This document shows, piece by piece, positions 6,437-12,046 of a DNA stretch of 12,841 nt (position 1 is its first letter; every line of letters begins with the position of its first letter). Made by a program: the position numbers and the translations under genes. The notes under the pieces are model-generated. The model searched no databases. It was not told the origin of the DNA and worked only from the letters and a program-made list of their open reading frames with translations. This DNA comes from CAVPGH01 sp046726955 (GTDB lineage: Bacteria; Acidobacteriota; Vicinamibacteria; Fen-336), in the NCBI GenBank assembly GCA_046726955.1, contig JBKPBQ010000397.1:1-12841 (forward strand). Direction: 5' to 3'.

Positions 6437-7942
6437 TCAGGCCGGGAGGCTCCACCCGTCGCGGTAAGTGCTGCGCAGCAGCGCGTTCGCGTCCGCGGGG
6501 CTCGCGATCTTGTGCTGCGCGCCGTCCCACTCCAGCTCCTTCTCGGCGCGGAGCGCCACGTTTCCGAGGAGCAGGGCCTCCGTCACCATGCCCGCGAACT
6601 CGAAGTTCGCGCCGGGAGCGGGACCGCCCTTGCAGGCGTCGATCCATTCGCGGTCGTGGCCGGGCGAGCGCGGCAGCGTCGGGGCGGGAGGCTTGAACGC
6701 CTTCATCCGCGCCTCGGGGATGAGCTGGGGCTTGGCCCCGTTGAAGCCGCAGAGGATCGTGCCGCGATCGCCGACGAACAGCAGCCCGTCCTTGTCGAGG
6801 GCCGTGCCGGCCGGAAGCTCGGCGGGCCGCGCGGGCTTGATGCCGCCGTCGGACCAGGTGACACGGACGGGCGGCATCGAGCCGCGCGCCGGGAAATCGA
6901 AGTGGACGACGGAGGCCTGCGGGAACGTCTCGGGGTGCACCTTCGTCGAGCTGCCCTGGACGCGGGTCGGCGCCCCGAGCTTGAGGACGCGGAAGATCGT
7001 GTCGAAGGAGTAGCAGCCCATGTCGCCGAGCGCGCCCGTGCCGAAGTCGGTCCAGCCGCGCCAGATGAACGGCTGGTACGCGGCGAGATAGGGACGCGCG
7101 GGGGCCGGACCCAGCCAGAGGTCCCAGTTGAGCCCGGTGGGAACCGGGTCCTCACCGGCGGGACGATCGATACCCTGCGCCCAGTAGGGCCGGTCCGACC
7201 AGTTGGTCACCTGCCGCACGGGCCCGATCACGCCCGCCCACACCCATTCGCAGAGCTGGCGAGTCGCTTCCGACGCCTGGTTGCCGGTGGCGACCTGCGT
7301 TGCCACCTTCGTCTCGCGGGCCACGTCGGCGATGCGGCGGGCTTCCTCGACGGAATGAGTCAGCGGCTTCTGGCAGTAGACGTGCTTCCCCTTCCTCATG
7401 GCCGTGATCGAGATGACGGTATGGAGGTGGTCGGGCGTGCCGATGATCACGGCGTCGAGGTCCTTCTGCTTGTCGAGCAGCTCGCGGAAGTCGACGAACG
7501 GAGCGCAGCCCGCGTACTTCCCCGACCTCTCCGGGCGCGCGTAGTAGGAGTCCACGATCCGCCGGGCAGGCTCGCGGCCGGCGACGCAGCCGGCGACCCC
7601 CGGGCTCCAGGCCGGATCCTCGAGCAACGCTCGGACCTTGTCGCGGATCTCGTTCGTCCCCCACTCCACGAAGTCGTTGCTGCCCTCGTTCACGTCGCAG
7701 ACCGCGACCACCTGGAGATCCGGCTGCTTCAGGAAGTCCAGCATCACGCGCGTGCCCTGGGCGCCGACCCCGACGCACGCCGCCGTGATCCTGTCGCTCG
7801 GCGCCGGGCGGTCGCCTCGGCCCAGCACGCGCGCGGGCAGGATCGTGAAGGCCGCGGCGGGCGCCAGGGCGCCGACGAACTCGCGGCGGGAGACGACGGA
7901 CGCCCTGCCGGAATCGGCCGCGTCGTCCTTGACGTCGCTCAT
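6437..7942 (-). CDS. Tat-exported Gfo/Idh/MocA-family oxidoreductase
   Basis: 501 aa from the ATG at 7942, preceded by GGAGGA at good spacing. The N-terminus has a twin-arginine signal, SRREFVGALAPAAAF (18-32) followed by a short apolar run to LPARVLG, so it is exported folded, presumably with its cofactor bound. The Rossmann domain has ACVGVGAQGTR (55-65), IIGTPDHLHT (166-175) and GKHVYCQKPLTHS (185-197), with the catalytic Lys in QKP (K192). The second domain has TGALGDMGCYSFDTIFRVL (302-320), where the Asp is kept (D307) and Tyr (Y311) stands where many relatives have His. A long insert-rich C-terminal part (about 330-501) and the roughly 500-aa length are typical of the exported branch common in Planctomycetota, Verrucomicrobiota and Acidobacteriota. 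It is the second gene of an operon, 14 bp after the TIM-barrel gene; its ribosome site lies within that gap. A role in extracytoplasmic sugar or glycoside oxidation is inferred. Confidence 0.9.
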   Translation of the reverse strand: MSDVKDDAADSGRASVVSRREFVGALAPAAAFTILPARVLGRGDRPAPSDRITAACVGVGAQGTRVMLDFLKQPDLQVVAVCDVNEGSNDFVEWGTNEIRDKVRALLEDPAWSPGVAGCVAGREPARRIVDSYYARPERSGKYAGCAPFVDFRELLDKQKDLDAVIIGTPDHLHTVISITAMRKGKHVYCQKPLTHSVEEARRIADVARETKVATQVATGNQASEATRQLCEWVWAGVIGPVRQVTNWSDRPYWAQGIDRPAGEDPVPTGLNWDLWLGPAPARPYLAAYQPFIWRGWTDFGTGALGDMGCYSFDTIFRVLKLGAPTRVQGSSTKVHPETFPQASVVHFDFPARGSMPPVRVTWSDGGIKPARPAELPAGTALDKDGLLFVGDRGTILCGFNGAKPQLIPEARMKAFKPPAPTLPRSPGHDREWIDACKGGPAPGANFEFAGMVTEALLLGNVALRAEKELEWDGAQHKIASPADANALLRSTYRDGWSLPA

Positions 7943-7956
7943 CGCTCTTCCTCCGT

Positions 7957-8991
7957 TTACCGAGTGGCGGGCGCCTTCGCTTCCCGGCCCGCCATCGCGG
8001 CGCGCCGGGCCATCGCGATCGTTTCGCGCATGAACTCGAGGGCGAGCCGCGTGCACTGGTCGACGAACTCGATCCCGACCGTCTTGCCCTCCACGACGGG
8101 CAACGGGCTGCAGAGCTCGTAGCCGATCGACCCGCGGTAGCCGGTCTCGAGGAGGGCCTGGGCGAACGGCACGTAGAAGTTCTCCTCGACGTAGCCGTGG
8201 CGCTCGAACGGCCCCCGCCATTGGCTCCGCTTGTCCACGAGGCGGACGGGGCCGCCTTCGTCCGGCCGCTCGAACTCGCCGAAGTAGTGGGTCAGCACCT
8301 GGAGCGGGCCCGTCTCGCGCACGGCCGTGCGCAGATAGTCCGCTTCGCGGCTCTCCATGAGCGGCGCGTCGAGGCAGACCTTGAGATGCGGCGAGCCGAC
8401 CTCGCGGACCATCTGCAGGAGCTGCCGATACGTCCGGAGGATCGGCTTGTGGTTCTGCAAGGCGAGCACGACGCCGTGCTCGCCCGCGAAGCGCGCCGCC
8501 TCCACGAGGGCGTCGCGGCAAGAGCCCCAGACCTCTTCCTCGGCAAAGTCCTCGTGGGCGGCGTCCCAGACCTTCTGGGCGATGTCGTAGCGGGCTCCGC
8601 CTTCCGCCGCCTTCGTAGAGCCGGTCCAGCCCAGGAACACGCGGAGGATCCCGGCGTCGAGATCGCGGGTCATGCGGACGAGATCCCGGACCGCCGTGAG
8701 CTGGGCCTCGCGGTATTCGGCGATGGGCGAGCTGAAGTCGTTGAGCGCGCCCACGGCCGTGATCGCGAGCCCCGCGTCGGCGGCACGCCGGCGCAGCTCC
8801 TGGCAGCGCTCGCGCGGCCAGTCCAGCGGACAGCCGTGAGGCCGCCTGGCCTCGATCTCGATCCCTTCGAAGCCGAAGCGCCGGGCGCGCTCGACCAGCT
8901 CTTCGAGCGATAGAGCGGGCCCTCGGTACCAATGGCCCATGTACGTGACGCTGTACAGGGCGGGCTTGATCTCCCCGATCGCGGTCGCCAT
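7957..8991 (-). CDS. Sugar phosphate isomerase/epimerase-type TIM barrel protein
   Basis: 344 aa. The start is the ATG at 8991, preceded by GGGGGA; a longer in-frame upstream stretch lacks protein-like character. It belongs to the xylose-isomerase-like TIM barrel family (PF01261; the IolE/IolI and AP-endonuclease-2 fold). Visible blocks: GFEGIEIEAR (40-49) on an early strand, LALQNHKP (176-183), VCLDAPLM (205-212), VLTHYFGEF (232-240) and IGYELCSPL (289-297). D208, H235 and E292 fit the expected divalent-metal ligands. The first ligand, often Glu in an ENH motif, is Gln here (Q179). There is no signal peptide, so it acts in the cytoplasm although its operon partner downstream carries a Tat signal. 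Pairing with Gfo/Idh/MocA enzymes is common for pathways that oxidise a sugar or inositol and then isomerise the keto product. Isomerase, epimerase or dehydratase remain possible; substrate unknown. Confidence 0.87.
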   Translation of the reverse strand: MATAIGEIKPALYSVTYMGHWYRGPALSLEELVERARRFGFEGIEIEARRPHGCPLDWPRERCQELRRRAADAGLAITAVGALNDFSSPIAEYREAQLTAVRDLVRMTRDLDAGILRVFLGWTGSTKAAEGGARYDIAQKVWDAAHEDFAEEEVWGSCRDALVEAARFAGEHGVVLALQNHKPILRTYRQLLQMVREVGSPHLKVCLDAPLMESREADYLRTAVRETGPLQVLTHYFGEFERPDEGGPVRLVDKRSQWRGPFERHGYVEENFYVPFAQALLETGYRGSIGYELCSPLPVVEGKTVGIEFVDQCTRLALEFMRETIAMARRAAMAGREAKAPATR

Positions 8992-9011
8992 GGGATCCCC
9001 CCGCGGCCCGC

Positions 9012-9017
9012 ACTCTA
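9012..9017 (-). promoter_or_regulatory. Candidate -10 box (TAGAGT) for the TIM-barrel operon
   Basis: Read on the minus strand this is TAGAGT, 20 nt before the ATG at 8991. It leaves room for a short leader containing the GGGGGA ribosome site. No clear -35 is visible. It is one of several TANANT boxes just upstream of genes in this window. Confidence 0.35.
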
Positions 9018-9109
9018 CAACGTTCTCGGCTCGCGGGAGAACGCGAAGGACGACCCATGGCACGTGACCGCGGCCGGCCGGTCATCGCGGGTCCGGTCGA
9101 CGTCTGTGG

Positions 9110-9117
9110 TAGAGAAT
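9110..9117 (+). promoter_or_regulatory. Candidate -10 region (TAGAGAAT) for the 9131 gene
   Basis: TAGAGAAT is a locally AT-rich element ending 13 nt before the ATG at 9131. There is no Shine-Dalgarno between it and the start, which fits a very short leader. No -35 stands out. The 139-bp gap to the divergent TIM-barrel gene must hold both promoters. Confidence 0.3.
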
Positions 9118-9130
9118 CGGTGCATCCGGC

Positions 9131-10582
9131 ATGGACTACTATCGCGGCGAGCCGCCACCGGCGCTCACTCGTCACTACGTGCTGACCAGGGTCCAGGAGC
9201 AGATCCCGGCCGGATGGCTTCGCCACCGATTGGGCCGATGGTGGCTCGGCGCCGCGGGTCTCGACGTCACCGATGTCGTGGATGCTACGAGTCGTCGGCT
9301 GGGAGTTTGCGTCGGCTACCCCGTGAGTCACCGCACGCCAGGGGATCGCGTGCTCTTGCTCGCTGGACACGGCGGCACGGCCGACATCGGGGATTTCTAC
9401 GAGCACGTGACCGGTCGGTACGTCGTGATACTGATCGAGCCGGGTCGCGAGCGCCTATCCCTGGACCCCTATGGGTCCCTGGCCACGGTATTCGCGGAGA
9501 ACGCGCGTATTGCAGCGTCCAATCCCCACCTCGTCGGCGAGACAGCGTGGGACGACGAGTTGATCGCGGCACTCGCCATGCCCCAGAGCGGGCTTTGGTA
9601 CCCCTCTGGTCTCACGCCGAAGCAGCAGGTGCGGCGTCTGTTGCCGAACCACTACCTCGACCTCGAGACGTGGACCGTGGCTCGCCACTGGCCCAGCGCT
9701 CCATCAGAGCTGCAGGTCGAACCCGACTGGCGCCTCGGCGTGGACACCATCGCCGGCACCTTGGAGCGGACGTTTGCAGTCACCGCCGCGCGATGTCCCG
9801 TCCAAGTGACACTCACGGCCGGGCGGGACTCGCGAATGGTCCTGGCCTGTGCACGGAAGTTCCTGTCCGAGACGACGTTCGTCACGTTCGCAGGACGACT
9901 CCAGACGGTCGACATGCACATCGCCGGCGCGTTACGGCGTCGGTTCCACTTGATGCATGAGTTTCTACCGGTCCGAGCAGCGCCGCCGCGTGACCTGTAT
10001 CGATTCTTGTATGTAACCGGCCATTGCATCGGCGGCGAAATCTGGAAGATCCACAAGACCATCGAACTGCTGCAACCAGACCGTGTCGCGTTTTCCGGCA
10101 CGGGCGGAGAAGTCGGCCGCGCTTTCTACTGGCGTGACTGCGATAGAGAAGACACGCCGCTCACGGGAGAGGACCTCCTTCACAGGTGCAACCTGCCGCT
10201 GCATTCGCGACTCGTCGACGCGACGGCGTCATGGCTGTCGGAGCTCGACGGGTTCAATGCTTTCAACATCCTTGACCTTTTCTATCTGGAGAACCGTCTC
10301 GGTTGCTGGGCTGCACCACAGCATTTTGCGAACACGAGATCACGATTCGCGTTCTCACCGTTCAACCATCGGCTCGTCTTTGCCGCCATGATGCGCTTGC
10401 CCTACGAATTCCGGCGGCGACAAGAGATGGCGAGCGCCGTTTGCCGAACCTCCTGGCCGGAGCTTCTCGAGTACCCGTTCAACCAGTTCACCGGCGTCCG
10501 GAGATATCTGGCGAGGTCTCGTGGCGTTGTGCGGCGCCTTGGGAAGGCGGTGCGACGGCGCGTTGCGCCCTGGCTTTCGTAA
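9131..10582 (+). CDS. Asparagine-synthase-like protein with degenerate glutaminase domain
   Basis: 483 aa. The N-terminal part (about 15-150) looks like a decayed class II glutaminase domain: GRYVVILIEPGRERLSLDPYG (95-115) matches the usual GdF...D..G beta-strand pair. The nucleophile Cys2 is missing (the protein begins MDYYRG), so it cannot use glutamine in the normal way. The synthase part has VTLTAGRDSRM (226-236), a variant of the ATP-pyrophosphatase SGGxDSS loop that keeps D233 and S234, and FSGTGGEVGRAFYW (321-334), matching the SGxGGDExFxGY block. This fold normally adenylates a carboxylate before amide formation; relatives occur in polysaccharide and natural-product clusters, often with unknown role. 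The tail (about 455-483) is strongly basic. No ribosome site precedes the ATG. GC is clearly lower than in neighbours: I counted 32/60 G+C at 10021-10080 against 42/60 at 8041-8100. This suggests transfer. No pathway partner is adjacent. Confidence 0.8.
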   Translation: MDYYRGEPPPALTRHYVLTRVQEQIPAGWLRHRLGRWWLGAAGLDVTDVVDATSRRLGVCVGYPVSHRTPGDRVLLLAGHGGTADIGDFYEHVTGRYVVILIEPGRERLSLDPYGSLATVFAENARIAASNPHLVGETAWDDELIAALAMPQSGLWYPSGLTPKQQVRRLLPNHYLDLETWTVARHWPSAPSELQVEPDWRLGVDTIAGTLERTFAVTAARCPVQVTLTAGRDSRMVLACARKFLSETTFVTFAGRLQTVDMHIAGALRRRFHLMHEFLPVRAAPPRDLYRFLYVTGHCIGGEIWKIHKTIELLQPDRVAFSGTGGEVGRAFYWRDCDREDTPLTGEDLLHRCNLPLHSRLVDATASWLSELDGFNAFNILDLFYLENRLGCWAAPQHFANTRSRFAFSPFNHRLVFAAMMRLPYEFRRRQEMASAVCRTSWPELLEYPFNQFTGVRRYLARSRGVVRRLGKAVRRRVAPWLS

Positions 10583-11066
10583 CGATCCGGGACTCCCTCA
10601 GGTGATAGGCTGCGGGAGCCGTACCCGCCCTCGCCGCACGGTGGATCGCCAGCACGCCCATCAAGATGCGCAGCTCCGCTTTGTACTCGTCGTTGTCCGG
10701 TCCAATCGACCGCCACGCGGTCCCCGCCACCGCCGCGTCGCGCGCCCAGAGCAGCATGGGCTCCGCGGTGCCCGGACGTCGGACGAATGCCACACGCTCC
10801 CCGGCTGCCCGGTGGTACTCGTCGCCCTGGCCGAGCAGCTCGACCTGGTAGCGCATGAGCTGGTACATGGCCAGCCGGGCGGGGTTGACGTAGAGGCGGT
10901 ACGAGCCCCGCATCTGCACCGTCTCGAAGTCACCGGTAATCACTTCCCACTCGGAGACGTCGCCGACCGCGGCGGGCAGCGTCGGAGCGAAGCTCGCGTC
11001 GGCCTCGTGCGCCGCGGCGCGCGCCGCGGCGACGAGCAGGAGTGCCACGGCCCTCGCGAGGCGCAT
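10488..11066 (-). CDS. Small secreted protein of unknown function
   Basis: 192 aa from the ATG at 11066. Residues 1-19 form a signal peptide (MRLARAVALLLVAAARAAA, cleavage near AAA|H). The mature part has no motif I recognise; it includes EWEVITGDFETVQMRGSYRLY (39-59, trimmed of any assigned meaning) and a helical ELRILMGVLAIHRAAR (131-146). There is no Shine-Dalgarno, but a TAGACT box lies 6 nt upstream, suggesting a leaderless transcript. The last 31 residues (162-192) are encoded antisense to the 3' end of the asparagine-synthase-like gene and look like arbitrary Arg/Ala/Pro/Ser-rich read-through, so the original stop codon may have been lost when that gene arrived. It is divergent from the methyltransferase gene. 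The envelope or periplasmic location is inferred from the signal peptide only. Confidence 0.65.
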   Translation of the reverse strand: MRLARAVALLLVAAARAAAHEADASFAPTLPAAVGDVSEWEVITGDFETVQMRGSYRLYVNPARLAMYQLMRYQVELLGQGDEYHRAAGERVAFVRRPGTAEPMLLWARDAAVAGTAWRSIGPDNDEYKAELRILMGVLAIHRAARAGTAPAAYHLRESRIVTKARAQRAVAPPSQGAAQRHETSPDISGRR

Positions 11067-11072
11067 CGATCC

Positions 11073-11078
11073 AGTCTA
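11073..11078 (-). promoter_or_regulatory. Candidate -10 box (TAGACT) for the 11066 gene
   Basis: On the minus strand TAGACT ends exactly 6 nt before the ATG, so normal -10 spacing puts transcription start at or beside the A of the start codon. The lack of a ribosome site agrees with leaderless translation. No strong -35 is seen. Confidence 0.42.
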
Positions 11079-11135
11079 CGCGAGAACACCTCGGCGACGG
11101 TCGGTTCCGGCGGACGAGACGAGTCTTTCGCTGGT

Positions 11136-11165
11136 TTGAGGAGTCGCCCGTGGCGACGCTATAGT
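11136..11165 (+). promoter_or_regulatory. Promoter for the methyltransferase gene (TTGAGG-18-TATAGT)
   Basis: TTGAGG at 11136-11141 and TATAGT at 11160-11165 are separated by 18 bp. They match the sigma-70 consensus in four of six and five of six positions and form the best two-part promoter in the window. It points at the gene starting at 11228, leaving a leader of roughly 55 nt. Confidence 0.5.
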
Positions 11166-11214
11166 CGGCGAACGGTTGAAGTAATCAGGTGCGGGCTCAC
11201 TCGAACGTGAGCTC

Positions 11215-11222
11215 GAGGGGAG
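11215..11222 (+). promoter_or_regulatory. Ribosome site selecting the GTG start at 11228
   Basis: GAGGGGAG is a strong Shine-Dalgarno. It lies 5 nt before the GTG at 11228 and overlaps or follows the in-frame GTGs at 11189, 11207 and 11222, which lack any ribosome site. It therefore decides the start of the methyltransferase gene. Confidence 0.55.
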
Positions 11223-11227
11223 TGTAC

Positions 11228-11968
11228 GTGGAACGGCTCAAGCTCCTGCCGCCGGAATCCCTCATCAAGACGGGACCGGTAGATCACGCCGACTGGAACT
11301 TCCGGAAGGACATCGGCTGGATCATGCGACGCCGCTTTCACCTGGTGAGACGGCTCCTTTCCGGCGCGAGGTTCGATCGCGTTCTGGAGATCGGCTACGG
11401 AAGCGGAGTCTTCATGCCCGAGCTCCGATCCGTCTGCAACGAGCTGTACGGGGTAGACGTGCACGAGCAGAGCCGGGACGTCGCCGAGACCCTGTTGCGA
11501 TTCGGAGTGGACGCGAAGCTCCTCTCGGCGCGCGCCTCCCAGGTGCCGGTGGAAGACAATTTCTTCGACTGCGTCCTGGCGGTGAGCGCCATCGAGTTCG
11601 TCGACGACCTTCGCGCGACTTGCCGGGAGGTCGGGCGGATCCTGCGGCCCACGGGCTTCTTCGTCATGGTCACGCCGGGCGATTCGCGCCTGCTCGACCT
11701 GGGCCTCAAGCTCGCCACCGGAGAGAGCGCGAAGCGGGATTACGGCGACCGCAGGGCCCAGGTCGTACCGACGGTGCTCGAGTACTTCCGGCTGGTGGAA
11801 GCGAAGAGGTTCCCGCGATGGGCTCCGCGGGGGCTCCAGCTCTACCGCGCGCTGAAGCTCGCCCCCAGGGAAGGGTCCATCGGAGATCACCTCGCCCCCG
11901 CCGCCCCTGGAGGTGACCAGTCGGGCAGCGCTCGGACGAGCTCGATGGCGCCTGGAGCGTCGCGCTAA
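11228..11968 (+). CDS. Class I SAM-dependent methyltransferase
   Basis: 246 aa from the GTG at 11228, chosen because GAGGGGAG lies at the right distance; earlier in-frame GTGs have none. The Rossmann-like SAM fold shows motif I as VLEIGYGSG (52-60), the acidic end of strand 2 as LYGVDVHEQ (73-81), a post-motif region near LLSARASQVP (98-107), motif II as FFDCVLAVSAIEFVDD (112-127), and motif III as GRILRPTGFFVMVTPG (136-151). This is the Methyltransf_11 type (PF08241). These enzymes act on small molecules, lipids, sugars or quinones, and the acceptor cannot be told from the sequence. The C-terminal 30 residues are Pro/Ala/Gly/Ser-rich and likely disordered. No signal peptide, so cytoplasmic. 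It is divergent from the small secreted gene and followed 78 bp later by the 12047 gene, which has its own ribosome site. Confidence 0.87.
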   Translation: MERLKLLPPESLIKTGPVDHADWNFRKDIGWIMRRRFHLVRRLLSGARFDRVLEIGYGSGVFMPELRSVCNELYGVDVHEQSRDVAETLLRFGVDAKLLSARASQVPVEDNFFDCVLAVSAIEFVDDLRATCREVGRILRPTGFFVMVTPGDSRLLDLGLKLATGESAKRDYGDRRAQVVPTVLEYFRLVEAKRFPRWAPRGLQLYRALKLAPREGSIGDHLAPAAPGGDQSGSARTSSMAPGASR

Positions 11969-12046
11969 GCGTCGGCGTCGGGTCTTGATATGGTGCTATC
12001 GTCCGAGCAGGTCCCCCAACGCACCTGCACCTGGAAGGAGACACAT

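Noticed and set aside
6512..8122. 536-aa open frame on the plus strand opposite the Tat-exported oxidoreductase
   Set aside because: It is an antisense shadow with no recognisable motif; it even crosses the boundary between two genes on the real strand.
7943..9406. N-terminal extension of the 6437-7942 frame, giving a 989-aa fusion
   Set aside because: The added part is out of frame with the TIM-barrel gene and is Arg-rich shadow sequence. The ATG at 7942 has a good ribosome site and starts a Tat signal.
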